Origin: Dermatophagoides farinae
Taxonomy: Eukaryota > Arthropoda > Arachnida > Sarcoptiformes > Pyroglyphidae
DNA: 64,000 nt
NCBI RefSeq assembly: GCF_024713945.1
Contig: NC_134681.1
Span: 496,001 to 560,000, forward strand
Direction of reading: 5' to 3'
Part shown: in pieces, positions 14,401 through 27,266 of the stretch
Layout: every line of letters starts with the position of its first letter
How positions within the stretch are numbered: position 1 is the first letter of the stretch
Notes under the pieces: model-generated
Seen by the model: only the letters and a program-made list of their open reading frames with translations
Databases searched by the model: none
What the model was told of the DNA's origin: nothing
Made by a program: the position numbers and the translations under genes

Positions 14401-16340
14401 GTATCGGAAAAGTTTTTTTTTCTTTTTTGGTTCGTAGCTAGGCTACTACTACTACTACTACTACCATTACTAGTGGAATGTGTCATATTTGTAAATGGAA
14501 AAAATTTGTCACCTTAAATTTTTGTCAATCTCAATGTGTGTGTGTTTCCGTATGCATAATATTTGCATTTTCCTGTGTGATATATTCGAACATTATTATT
14601 ATCAAAAAAAAAAAAAAAAAATTCGAAAATTCGAAAATCAAAAAGAGATGCAAAATGAAATTTTTTTTTTTTACTTTTCGCAATTTGACACCAACGAAAA
14701 AATTGGAAGGAAGGAAAAGAAGAAAGGGAAGGATGTCATCAAAAAATGATGATAACATTTGTATGTGTGTGTGTGTGTGTGTATGTGTGTTACACCTTAC
14801 TGTGACCCTTCATAACCTGAATTTGTGGACAAATCATCATCATCATCATCAATAATAAATGCTTATGATGATTATCAATTTCGGTAAATGATGATGATAA
14901 TGATGATGATTTTTTTCTTTGAAAAAAATATATTATTTATATATAACCATCACCATTTGGCGGTAAATTTTGCATCAATATTTGTGTTATACAATATTAA
15001 ACGAACCGCAATAATGTTCATATATATATGTATATTGTGTTTAAAGTCTTTTGTGAAAGGCGATTTTGATTTTTTTTTATTCTCCATTCGACATTCAAAG
15101 TAAACAATGCATACACACACACACAAACGCACAAACACATCCTTCATAAAGAAGTAAACATTGACAAAGAAGAAAAAAAGTAAACAAAACATTATGATGA
15201 CAGGAAAAAAAATGGTCCATAAGAGTTTTTTTTTATTGAAGTTTCAAATTGGTCACTGAGTTGTGGAAGAGAGAATAAAATGCTGCTGCTGCTGCTTATG
15301 CTGTCACCACAAATGTATTCAACAACAAAAAAATTGACAAATTTAAAGTATGTGTTTCGAATCAATTCCATTCATCTAATCTAAATATGTCTGATGGTGG
15401 TGAAAAAAAGTTTTTTCCACCAAGAAAAAAAATTATTTCATGGATAGCGATAATTAGTCTCAATAATTTGTACAGATTGAATTAATTGAATTTCTATTTA
15501 TTTATTTATTTATTTTTTTTCAATATTGAAATTAGTCGGATCTAATACTTTTATCTTATGAATTTCTTTCCTAATTCAGCTGGTATATTCGTAATAATAA
15601 TAATCGTATATAAGGTGCTAAAGCGTTAAAATATAAAAAAAATGATGTAGGAAAAAAAAGAAAAATTACGATAAAACAACATTTCAACCATAAATTAATT
15701 CATTCATTCACCGATTGAAGATTCATCGGTCAATCTTTTTTTCACGCTAAACTTGTTTTTTTTTTTTTGGTTGATCAAATCTTTATTTTTCACCTCACCA
15801 TTCTATTGGATACTATGAAATTTTTTTTTCTTTGCATATTCATTCATTTTATCGTCAACTATCGTGTTGACATCTTATCCAACTATCTACCCATCTACCC
15901 ATCCTATCCAAACTACAAAAATGCTAATAATAAATGCATTGAAAATGTGTTGTCGGTATATTTACAGACAGATTTAGAAAAATGCATTGAAATTTCATTA
16001 TGAACATGAAAAAAAAATCCATGCTACCATCTATCTATTTTTTTGTTTCAAAACAAACAAAATTTAAAACAAAAAATCCATATATGCGCATGTAATGTAT
16101 TTTGAACATAATGGACATTACTGAAATTTTGTTGGTTACAAAAACAAAAACAAAAAATAAGAATTTCTGTCCAATTAATGATGATGATGGTGCTATCTGA
16201 TTGAGAGAGAGAGAGAGAGAGAGAAAAAGGAAGAAACTTGATTTCAAAAATTGACTAAAAATATCACCAAAAAAAAAAAAAACAAAAATAAAATAAACAA
16301 AAATTGTCATCATCAAAAGTGTTTACCACTGCGCTGATAA

Positions 16341-16372
<32 letters not shown>

Positions 16373-19300
16373 TATGACTATTTGGTCTTTAATAAAAGTT
16401 TTTTATTTCAAAAATTTGTCTTTTTACACTGAAAAAAAAGTATCAGCATTTTTTTTTCGTTAATTTGAATTGCCGTTATCTTTTTTTTGGCTGAATTTCT
16501 TTCTTTCTTTCATTTTTTTTCTTACCTTCTATGAAATAGGCACTAGAAAGAATAAAACTTGTCTTTTTTTTCTGGGAGAAAAAATTAAAAAGTTTTCTAG
16601 TTTCTCTTCTCTTTTCATAACATTGGTTATTTAGTTCAAAGTTTGGATGTTTTCTCTCTCTCTCTCTCTTTTTGTCATCAGCCTATCACATCGAATTTTG
16701 AGAAAAAAAAAATACCGCACCAAGCACCGGTAAGGAAACCAATTTTTTTTTTGGTATATTGAAGATGTAAATCTTTTTTTCTTCTTTTTCGCCAATCATA
16801 TAACCATAATGAACATGGATCGTTTTCATTAGAATTTAACAAGATCAATGAACTATTCAACACGATAACGGACGCACACACACATCTGTTGTATTCGTAT
16901 ATCAAACTTGATGATGGTGATGAATGATAGTGATGACAAATTCTTATATGTATAAGAATAATAACAAGAAAAGAAAAAGAAAAATTTGTTCCAAGAAAAT
17001 TAAAGCTACACGGCTAACATGGCTTTTGCATGTCATGTCAAATATTCATTCATTCATTCATTTTTTTTTTTTTGATTTAATCTTGTTTTGTCACCTATAT
17101 AGGGATAATTTTAATTTTCCCTTTCAGTTTTGGCTCTCTTTTCAAGAAAAATTCAATTTAAATCATCATAATCTTATCTATAAATCAACATCGTTTGTAC
17201 AATTATAATAATGATGATGATGATGATTAGATTAAAATTAAAAATCAATTATTATTATTATTATTATTGTGACCGATGCTTTTATCGGTCAACATTTGGT
17301 AAACATCTAATAGAATTTCTAATGTGAAAATGGAAAACAATATTAAAAAAAAAAAATCAATTTTCATACACACACACACACAATACCATTGGATAAATTC
17401 AATGGCAATTATGGTGATGATGATGATGATGATTCACGATTAAAAGCTTCATCATTATTTGTTTATACAGGCCATGTTTTTCTTTGTATCTGTAATGTTG
17501 ATCAATCAATATATAAAGAATGGATGAACATTCTTTTTTTTTTTGATAAATTACATGATTATATTATATTACAGACTGTTTTTTTTTCTATGTGCATACA
17601 TGTGCATGTGTATTGTGTCTGTCGGGAAAATAATTGCGAAACAACAACAGCAAAAAAATTTTTTTTTCGGTCATCATCATTTATGGATGAAGAAAACATA
17701 TTTTTCTTCTCCAATATATATATATTCGATTATTATTATCATCATTATTATTCAAGTCCAAAAAAAAAATAAAAAAATAAAAAAAAATTTCAGTACAATC
17801 AGTCAGTCAGCTCTTATAAAATCAATGGATATCGGGTCAAAGTCAATCAAATCGATCGACCAGAAAAGAAAAATAAATGCCAAACAACAAAATGATAACA
17901 ATCAAAAAAATAAAAAACCATTGACGATTACGACGACGAAAGGCTTAACAACTTTATATCGCCAAATTGAAGGTTAATATTCAGGTGAACAACAACAACA
18001 ATCAGGTATTATTTTTTTTTGCCAGGTAACAATAAAATAGTGGGCAAAAAAAACAAGGTTAAAATTTAACCGATTTTCAATGGATTTTGTACATACATGA
18101 ATTTTCTCTTTTTTTTTTACTCTCTTTTCATGAACATTTATCAGATATGATGATTGTCTCAAAAAAAAAAAAATATTCAAGCGCTCAACAACAACAACAA
18201 CAACAACAACAGCAAAAATAAAAACAAAAACAGAAAAAAAAATGAAATAAAATTTGGCCATCAAAATCCTTACGATATGATCACATAACCAAATTAAACA
18301 CATCACACACACACACAGTGAAGAGAAAGAAAAAAATATACGACGCTAATCTAAATCTTTGAAATTCAATTGCATATATCAAACCATAAACATAATCTTT
18401 TATCAACATTATATGTTATTCAATATTATTATCATGTACAAAGGGGGGAAAAAAAATTTTTTTTTTCATATATAATCTTCAAATGAACATGAGTGAAAAA
18501 TATCCAAAAAAAAAAATCTCGGTCAAATATGAAAAATTCGTTATACAATCCGATCAAAATATGTTGTTGTTGTTGTTGTTGTTGTTTTTGGCGAACCGTT
18601 ATTGTATAATCTGATTTGATCAGCTTCGGCTTGCCATTAACCAAATTCATTCTTGTTTCAATAATAAAAATGATGATGATGATGCTTATGCTGATGCTGA
18701 TATAGTGAAATTGCAATAATCAAAAAAAAAAAAATTGCAGCGGTAATTATCTTAATTAGATTTGATTAATTGATGTTCAGTGTGTGTGTGTGTGTGTCTG
18801 TGTCATGTATCAGATAGATTAATCCATGGTCGTATTATTTTATTTTTTTTTTTTTTTTTTGGTTAAAAGATCTCTAAATGAAATATGGTTTGATTGATCA
18901 TTCATTCATTTCATTTTTTTTTCGTTTGTTCATTGGTCAACACTTGTTTTCTCTGTTGTTGTTGTTGTTGTTGTTTTTTTCATCTTTTCGAGGTTCTATA
19001 ATGAAGCCTTTGAAGCCTATTTCTATTGGATGCACATGAGAATTGATATAGAGAAATGGAATTTTTTTTTGTTGTTGTTGTTTTTTTTTCTGGTATACAA
19101 GTGACCTAAACTCGAAATGGATTAGGCCAATGAAAAATGCATTTCATCATCATCATCATAATGGTTAACAATAAACGTGTTCCCTTTTGATTGCAAATTT
19201 GATTTTTATTTTTCTTTTCTTGGCTGGCCAAAATAAAAAACTGCCAAAATATTTTCGTTGCAAAAAAATTATACTGATGATGATGATGATGATACTTTCT

Positions 19301-22300
19301 ACTATTATCAATTTGAATCTTATCCATCATCATCATTATCATCATGCATCATTGATCTCATCACTATTCGGACATGGTAAAGAAAAAAATTTTTAATCAA
19401 AATCAAGATATTATAGATAAGTTGAGTGAAAATAAAAATCGTTTATAATAATAGCAAGATAATGTATTGGAAATTCTTATCTGTTTATATCAGATTAATT
19501 CCAAACCATTTATAAAATGGTCACATCACGTGATTTATTTATTTTTTTCTTTTCATCCATATCATTTTTTACCGGTACCATTATTACAATCGATCGTGGT
19601 ATAAAACAATGAGCTCTAGACAATCTTCATCATCATGGTTATCATCATCATTTTTGTTTTGAGTTTTTTTTTGTAGAGCTTGAAATGGACCCACTGATGA
19701 TACTGATGTATTTTTTTTTACATATCAGGTTCAATAACAAACTATGATTATATTTGGCCGAGACCCTTGAAATCCGATTACACGATTATGATTTTTTTTC
19801 TTCTTCTTCGTTTCATCATCCGCATTATCATGTTTCATAAAAATTGAATTTCTCATTTGATTTTATTAATTTTGTTGTTGTTGTTGTTGTTGTTGTCCCG
19901 TTTCATTTTTTTTAACCAACAAATGTTGTTTCTCATATTTGGTTGATCAGCTGCTGCTGTTGTTGTTGTTAACCAACTACACATACACACACAAAAACAG
20001 GATGATTATAACTTTAATACACGCTATATATATGAGTGTGTGTACAAATTGCTATTTTTTTTTCTTTCTTTCTTTCTCGACATAATTTTCTTTTTTTTTT
20101 GGATGTTATTGCCAAAATAGGTGTTTGAAGTATGTGTGTGTGTGTGTGTGTATCAATATTGTGAGTGATCCAATTTCTTATATACACACACAATATCTTC
20201 ATTTTTTTCTCATTGAAAAAAAAAATTCAAATACAAAATGTGATGTGATGTGATGTGATCATCATCATCATCATCATTACATTATCAAGACAAACTGGCG
20301 CCATTTTGGTCGCAACCTTGTCAGATGATTATACCTGAGAATCACCTAGTTTTTATTTTCTGTTGTTGTTATTGCTACTGCTGCTAAACAGGTTGACTGT
20401 ATATATCAAACGATGATGATGATGATGATGATGATCAATTGATCTAGTTTGAATATGTGTGTATTTGTGTGTGAAAATGGAAAAAAATTTTACCTAGTTA
20501 ATTGGAAACCCAAATTTTATCATCAAAATTGTAATCATCAATGATGTACAATGATGCCGATGAATTTAGTTGTTTTTTTTTATTTTTGTTAATTGTTTTT
20601 GTTTCTTGATTTTCAACAATTCTTTCTCATGAATTTTTTTTTTCTAATCTCAATTTTTTTTTCATAAAATAAATGTGTTGCATACATTGCGACAATTAAT
20701 GTGATTATATGTTGAATGCAAAGAAAACAAAACAAAACAAAACAACTATAATGATGGACAGAAATAGATAGATTATCATATTCAATCTGATCATAACATC
20801 AAATTATGAAAAAAAATGCTACCATGCTGCTATACTTGATTGGATTGTTTGATTTGTTCAATAATTCAATTCTATGGACATTGTCCAAATAAGAAAAAAA
20901 GCAATGCAAAGCAAAGCAAAGCAAAAAAAAGGAGAGGCTCATCAGTTAAAGTTTCAAGTTGAATGTGATGATGATGGAAACAAAAAAAAAGAAGAAATCA
21001 AAACCAAACAAAACAAAATGGATAGTTTTTCTCATATGAGAATACGAATCACAGAAAAAATGATTGACTTATTTAATTATATTTGGTTATGACAATCATC
21101 ATCATCATATTATTTATTATGTCCATTTAGATTGATAAATACAATCTATTCTATTTGTTGTATATAGATCAAATTTCCAATTATGATTGTGTTCATTTAA
21201 TGTTAATGTTATCATTATTATTATTACATTTCTTTTTTTATATTGTCAATACCAATTTGTTTTCATTCATTTTTTTTTCTTGTTTCTATTATTGTTATTA
21301 GTTAGATCATCATCATATTATTATATTAATATAATAATATTACTTGTTATTTTTATTTTCATTCATAGAAATCTTGGAATGCAAGGGATCTCATTGACAA
21401 ATAATGAATTGTATCCAACCGATCTAAGTTCATATGAATTAAATACATTGGGCAATATAAATTCCGGATCATTATCACCAAATTCTTATATGTTGGTTAA
21501 TGGTGATAATAATGGTGGCAATAATGCCAATAATGTTTTGTCAACAAATAATTTTGGATCATCACCAACATCAACATCAACAGGATCCGGTAGCCATAAT
21601 AGTATATTTGGCCATAATCATTATGGAATGGATTCATCAGAAATTAATTCCGGTATTATGGGAAATGTTGGTGGAAATCCGGTGCCATATGGTTCGAATG
21701 GAAATAATAATTCTAACAATAACAATAATAATAATAATAATAATGATTATAATTATAATTATAATAAACAACAAAAGAAAAAATTATTTTGTAACGAACT
21801 AAAAGGCCTAAGCAAAGGACAGACACAATTATGTAATCTTTATCAAGATCATATACCACATATTGGTCGTGGTGCACGTTTAGGCATCAATGAATGTCAA
21901 TATCAATTTAAAAATCAACGATGGAATTGTTCAACAGTGGATGATAGTTCAGTGTTTGGACATGTACTAAATATTGGTAAGTGGATGCTAAATTTAAATT
22001 TGAAATTTTATTTTTCAAAAAAAAAAAATAAATAAATAAAATAAAATAAAATGTAAAAAAAACCATAAAATTTTTTGTTGTTGTAACAAAAAATATTTTG
22101 TTGATCCATTTTTTTTCGTCTTCTTCTTTTTCTTCTTCATTCAATCCAATAAAATATATATTTTTAAATATACATTTTAGAAACACACGACACATAGACC
22201 AATTAACAAATACAGGAAACAAATTGACAGTTTTACAGACATACACACACACACACACATCGAGCTTGACAATGTATTACGTAATTTATTTATTTATTTT

Positions 22301-24352
22301 ATCAATTTTTCTTAATCTGAAAAAAAGAGGTATAGGTAGAGACGACGACAATTAACATATCATGTCCAAATATAGAATCAAAAAAAAAAAAAAAAACATC
22401 ATAAAACTCATGAAATAAGAAATAGGAAAAGAAAAAGAAAAATTTTGTAACAACAACAACCAACCAACCAACCAACCAGGGTGAAAGTGATACAATGACC
22501 GATATATTGAAGATTGAATTGAAAGTTTCATGACATTATTATCTAAGCAATCTTAATCATCATCATTAATAAAATGCATACAATTTTGTTTAGTCTTCAT
22601 TTTTTTTTGCTGAGCGCCCAGCAAAAAAAAAATAAATAAATTTTTCACTTTTCACCCTGATAATTCTCATTCGATTGATGATTCGATTCGATTCAATTCC
22701 TTTTGATTGAGTTTATTTTTCAAGTTATCAAGCAACCGTCTACCTGATCAAGTCTAGTCGATTCAATTATTCAAACTAGATTGATGTGCAATCCATTTTT
22801 CAAATCTTGATCAGTGGTATGTTTGTGTGTGTGTGTGTGTGTGTGTAACGAATGAACAAACAAGAACGAAAAACAAAAATTGCTACTAAATTGCGATCTA
22901 ATTACGAATTTTTTTTTTTACTCGAAAATCACTTTTTTCTACATTTTATTTTATTTTTTTTTCTTTCTTTCTCTTAATCTCTTTCTCCTGTGATCACTAA
23001 CCGAACATTTTAATCATGAAAAAATGTTGTTTATCCAAAAAAAAAAAAAATCTTTTAAATGATAATAATGTTAATATTATGATGGTGTCGGTGATCATAA
23101 ATTATTAGCCAGTCGAGAATCAGCATTTGCACATGCTATTTCAGCTGCTGGTGTTGTATATGCTATTGCACGTGCATGTCGTGATGGACAATTATCACAT
23201 TGTAGCTGTGGCCGATCAGCAAGACCTAAATCATTAAATCAAGAATGGATCTGGGGTGGATGTGGCGATAATCTTGATTATGGTTATCGTTTTTCTAAAA
23301 GTTTTATCGATGTTCGTGAAAAGGAAAAAAATCTACCTAAAGGTTCAAGAGAATTGGCAAGAAAATTAATGAATTTACATAATAATGAAGCAGGAAGAAG
23401 GGTAAGTTTTATCATTTAATCAATCAATATTTATTATGTGGCTGTCAATCGTAATCGAAAAAAATTTGTTTTTTTTAAATTTTTTTCTCTTACTTCTCTT
23501 AATCAAAACAAAAAATTGATCCCATTGATTTTCGAATTGTGAATTTATGAATATAAAATGAAACCAAAAAAAAAAATCTATCTCGCAACAACCAACTGGT
23601 TTATTGTAAAAAGGCTGTTATACGTAAAACGAGAGCAACATGCAAATGTCATGGTGTAAGTGGTTCCTGTTCTGTAGTAACCTGTTGGCAACAATTATTA
23701 AGCTTTCGTGAAGTTGGCGATTTTTTAAAAGACAAATATGATGGTGCAACCGAAGTACGATTAAATAAACGATCAAAATTACAGGTCCGTCATCCTAGTT
23801 TTACAAGGCCAACGGCCGAAGATCTTTTATATATTGATGATTCTCCTGATTATTGCGATCATAATAATAAAACGGGTGCATATGGTACACAAGGACGTTA
23901 TTGTAATCGTACATCCAAAGGAACCGATGGATGTAATCTAATGTGTTGTGGACGAGGGTAAGTGTAACATAATATTATCATCATTATATCATTATATCAT
24001 ACAACAATTACTAATCCCAATCATTAATCACACAAGTAAACCATGTACCATTTTTTCATATTTAATTCTTAATGTTTTCTTGCCTCCACTACTGTTGTTA
24101 TATGATGGCAATTATTCTGCATGAATCCATTTTAAATGATGATTATATACGTTCACTTTTTTTTCATGTGAAATTGTTCATTAATTTAATTCTTTTCTTT
24201 TTCATTTTCTTTTTTTTCTATGTGAAAAAAACTCCAGCTACAATACGCAAAAAGTAACGGTAAAAGAACGCTGTAATTGCAAATTTCATTGGTGCTGTTA
24301 TGTTGAATGTAAAACGTGTACACGAACTATTGATTTGTATACATGCAAATGA
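11364..24352 (+). CDS. Wnt5: Wnt5-type secreted signalling protein (5 coding exons)
   Basis: This is a secreted, lipid-modified Wnt ligand acting through Frizzled/Ryk/Ror-class receptors. Coding exons are 11364-11497, 21369-21976, 23109-23401, 23614-23957 and 24238-24352. All junctions are GT...AG, the phases agree, and the product is 497 aa. Residues 1-38 form a hydrophobic signal peptide. A short W-x-N-L-G-M stretch (residues 44-49) matches the SLGM motif of Wnt5 proteins. Residues 52-182 are an Asn/Ser/Gly-rich spacer. The cysteine-rich Wnt core runs from about residue 183 to 497 and includes [12 protein letters not shown], the acylation motif [10 protein letters not shown] (acceptor Ser near residue 361), TCWQQL and the terminal FHWCCYVEC block. 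The segment [20 protein letters not shown] resembles Drosophila Wnt5 far more than other Wnt classes. The family is certain; the Wnt5 subtype is very likely. The first exon is inferred (see its own entry). Confidence 0.93.
14124..14146. repeat. (GT)n microsatellite
   Basis: A run of about eleven GT units in Wnt5 intron 1, followed within 320 bp by a (GTT)n block and a (CTA)n block (14443-14464). Confidence 0.85.
14443..14464. repeat. (CTA)n microsatellite
   Basis: Seven CTA units in Wnt5 intron 1. This unit is uncommon compared with the ATC and CAA repeats around it. Confidence 0.85.
16341..16372. repeat. (GAC/GTC)n trinucleotide microsatellite
   Basis: About ten uninterrupted ACG/GAC units lie inside the first Wnt5 intron. 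The tract is GC-rich and contains a CpG in every unit, unlike the AT-rich ATC, CAA and CA repeats that dominate the window. Confidence 0.9.
22823..22847. repeat. (GT)n microsatellite in Wnt5 intron 2
   Basis: About twelve GT units lie in the 1132-bp intron 21977-23108. The same intron also holds (CCAA)n near 22460-22478 and long A and T runs; nothing else was recognised in it. Confidence 0.85.
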
Positions 24353-24417
24353 TGATCATTATCATCATAGCCATTATTTTATCTTGATATAATCACAAGT
24401 CGATCATCATCATCATC

Positions 24418-24425
24418 ATCATACA
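24418..24425. repeat. Left target-site duplication of the hAT-type element
   Basis: The octamer atcataca directly precedes the element and is repeated exactly at 24575-24582. It lies at the edge of an ATC repeat. Confidence 0.88.
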
Positions 24426-24574
24426 CAGGGCCGGCCCAGAAAATCGCGAGGCCTTGTGCAAAAATAGGGTGAAAAGTTGGAGCTGCGAGGCCCTTGCCAA
24501 TACAGCGGAAAGGGGGAAGGCAGCGCGAGGCCTTGTGCTGTGCACAGTTTGCACAGGCACCTCGGCCGGCCCTG
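24426..24574. mobile_element. Non-autonomous hAT-type element (MITE), 149 bp, with 8-bp target duplication
   Basis: A GC-rich island sits in AT-rich DNA 73 bp after the Wnt5 stop codon. It begins CAGGGCCGGCC and ends GGCCGGCCCTG, a perfect 11-bp terminal inverted repeat starting with the CAGGG typical of hAT elements. The 8 bases on each side are identical (atcataca at 24418-24425 and 24575-24582), the target-site length expected for hAT. Inside are two identical 15-bp copies of CGCGAGGCCTTGTGC (24445-24459 and 24524-24538) and a degenerate third (24484-24498), like subterminal transposase-binding repeats. It has no coding capacity, so it would depend on a transposase made elsewhere. The perfect target duplication suggests a fairly recent insertion, probably within the Wnt5 3' UTR. 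Confidence 0.9.
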
Positions 24575-24582
24575 ATCATACA
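24575..24582. repeat. Right target-site duplication of the hAT-type element
   Basis: An exact copy of the octamer at 24418-24425, immediately after the terminal CCCTG. Confidence 0.88.
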
Positions 24583-25632
24583 CATCCTCATCATTATCTC
24601 ATTCTCATATCTCGTTATATTAGTCTGTATGGCCATCATAACACGCTCTCATCATCATTGAAAATCATCGATATCATTGAAAGAAAAACAAAAATTGTAA
24701 ATTGCAAACATACACACACACACACATACATACATAGTTTTATGTACGAAATTTTGGAAAATTTGTATTGTGAAATTGTGCGGCCGTGCGCATCAATTCA
24801 TTCATTCATCATTATCATTATTATCAGATTCTGAATTCAAATATAATATATAAAAAGGGATATAATTTTTTTTCTGTATAGATACATTACACCAAAAAAA
24901 AAAGAAGTTAATGCAATGTTCAACATACACACACACACACAAATACACAAATGAGATCCAAAATAATATAAACGGATCTAAATAAAATACGTATACGTAA
25001 CAAAACAAAAAAAAAATCGTACACGCACAAACGCACAATTTTGTGCACAACCATTGTATTATCATCATCATCATCATCATCATCATTAACAACACATATA
25101 ATCGAATGGCATCTAATCATCTAAATTATCATCATCATCATGGCACCAGTGAACAATGAAAAGAAAAAATAATAATGATACGATTCATTATCAAGATAAA
25201 ATGAACAATATCACAAGTAATATTGAATTGGAATAATCAAAATTATGCTATTGCAAATAGTGAACAAATCAAAATGATTGGAAAGTGGAGAAAAAAAAAT
25301 CTATTGATTTTCATTTGACAAACGAAACTTAGATGACGAAAAATGATTTCAAATACCAAAAAATAAAAATAAAATAAAAATAAAATTCCCAAAAGTGTGT
25401 TCATTCATCCATCCATCACATCAAATTACATCATCATCATCATCATCATCAGAATTCATTTTATCATCACCATCATATTATTATCAAAAATGTTCATTTT
25501 TCTTTGTCATGCACACATGAATTCATTTTTTTTCATTGTTTGGAATATTCCATTTTTATCGCTAATTCATGAATAATATATTCGTACATATTGTATTTGC
25601 AAAATACAAATATACACACACACACACAGTAT

Positions 25633-25665
<33 letters not shown>
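25633..25665. repeat. (AATC)n tetranucleotide repeat
   Basis: About eight tandem AATC units, followed by a degenerate continuation to about 25708 that includes the inverted form (attgattgat). Confidence 0.85.
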
Positions 25666-27170
25666 TGATTGATAAATGAATCAATCAATCAGTCAATCGA
25701 TCAATCATACAAACATAGATCAAATTCATGATTCAAATCTATATAATAACTTTAATTTAAATATAATACATAATTCTGATCTGATATTATCATCATATTC
25801 ATCATTATCATTTTGTTTTTCTAGATTATCATCATGATGATTTATGCATTTTATTATCATCTAATCATATATATGAATGATTATGCCACATAACAATAAT
25901 CAACACACGAATCAAATATTACCTATTTAAACAAAACGAAAAAAAAATCTCTTGCATCATTTATGAATAGTATATTCTTGTAGACAACAATAATCAATGA
26001 TTATATGATCATTATTCTTCTTTTTTTTTATAACCATCATCACTAGAATTAGATGGATATTTTGTTTTGGCAATATCATTCATTGTGTAATGGAGAAAAA
26101 AAGAAACAGGAACCAAAAAAAAAAAATGTCATTCTTAAGAAAAATGAAAACAACAATGGAATAATTGCCAAAATCTTTGGATTTCTTCTTCTTCTTATTC
26201 TTCTTCATTTTTTTTGTACCCAACACACACAAATCACAACATTACACTCAACAATCACGGATATATTGATTACGATTTTATTATTATTACTAATAACATT
26301 AATATCATAAATATAATATTTGTCAAACAATGAAATTTGATAAATGAATTTGGATACAAATTACAAATATAGAACGCCAAATAAATGCCAAAAAAAAAAT
26401 TGATAACATAAAATAAATTGAGACATCGGTTGCCATCTTGTGTCATCAGATGGTTATTGAGGCCATTTTTTGTTTTTATTGATGATCAATCAATCCATGT
26501 TTTTTTTTTTTGTTGCATATATTTTGGGCGTAAATTGGAAAGATTCAAATGTATTGATGAATGCGCAGACTCTTAGAATAGCACATATTTATTGACCGTT
26601 ATTATCATCAAGCTAAACATCATGATCATGATCATAATCATCATAATAATGATTTCTATATTGGCTACATTATAGCCATTGTAATGGTATAATATTGATT
26701 GAAGAAAAAAAAATCTAACCAAAGCCATTGTTGCCAGTAAATTTTTAGTGCCACTACATCAACAATTTTATTGAACATTTTTTTTTTTTGTACACTTGTA
26801 TACACTTGTTGGTATACAGCGTCCAATGTGATAAGATGGTAATAATGGATGATAATTTTGGTGGTGGTGGTCGTGGTTGTTGTAAATGATGATGATGCAT
26901 AGCTTAGCTGGATAGTCTCAAATTCATGATTGTTCGTTGATTGTTGTGGTGGTGGTGGTTGATCGTCGGTTGGTTTTTTTTTTTTTTTTTGCAGAACGGA
27001 AAACCGATTTTTTTTTTTTCATTTCACTGTCACTTTCAATGTTTGCTTGATTTGATAAAGACACGATCATCATCATCATCATAAAAAAAAGTTGCAAAAA
27101 ATTTTATTTGAACATCGTTTATACTGTCGTCGAATTCAACTGGTTTTTCATTTTCAATTTTTTTTCCTGC

Positions 27171-27199
27171 TAATATATATATATATATATATATATATC
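27171..27199. repeat. (TA)n repeat upstream of the transgelin start
   Basis: About fourteen TA units end 67 bp before the transgelin ATG. It may fall in the promoter or leader, but a repeat of this kind cannot be called a TATA box from sequence alone. Confidence 0.85.
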
Positions 27200-27266
27200 T
27201 GGTGTACGATAATTTCTATTTTAGTTATAGAAGCTTTAGAATCAATCAATCAATTAAACTGTGAGT

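Larger units (their letters stand above)
11498..21368 (+). other. Wnt5 intron 1 (about 9.9 kb)
   Basis: The intron starts with gtaagt and ends with ttcattcatag before the NLGM-coding exon. It is 45 times longer than the other small introns of this gene (212 and 280 bp) and holds no recognisable exon. Its content is simple repeats: ATC, GTT and GT blocks, a (GAC)n tract at 16341-16372 and GA repeats near 16204-16224. Long first introns of developmental genes often carry regulatory elements, but none can be named here. Confidence 0.65.
24583..27266. other. Intergenic stretch between Wnt5 and the transgelin gene
   Basis: It likely contains the rest of the Wnt5 3' UTR and the promoter and leader of the transgelin gene. 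AATAAA-rich sequence near 25360-25386 could serve as the Wnt5 polyadenylation signal but sits in a repeat, so this is weak. Repeats include ATC blocks, (AATC)n at about 25633-25665 and (TA)n at 27171-27199. No coding exon was recognised. Confidence 0.55.

Noticed and set aside
17389-17977. Overlapping plus-strand frames of 127 and 144 residues
   Set aside because: Both are dominated by repeat-encoded D, F, I, Y and K runs and lie in Wnt5 intron 1 without usable splice context.
21187-21368. N-terminal 60 residues of the longest open frame upstream of the Wnt-coding exon
   Set aside because: It is an I/F/L/Y-rich repeat translation that crosses a clear acceptor at 21367-21368. The NLGM motif begins right after it, so it is read as intron.
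24379-24834. Open frames on both strands over the GC-rich island after Wnt5
   Set aside because: They come from the 149-bp hAT-type element and its flanking ATC repeats; none resembles a transposase or any known protein.
25633-25710. Tandem AATC units considered as a CRISPR-like or satellite array
   Set aside because: The unit is 4 bp with no spacers. It is a plain microsatellite with a degenerate tail.
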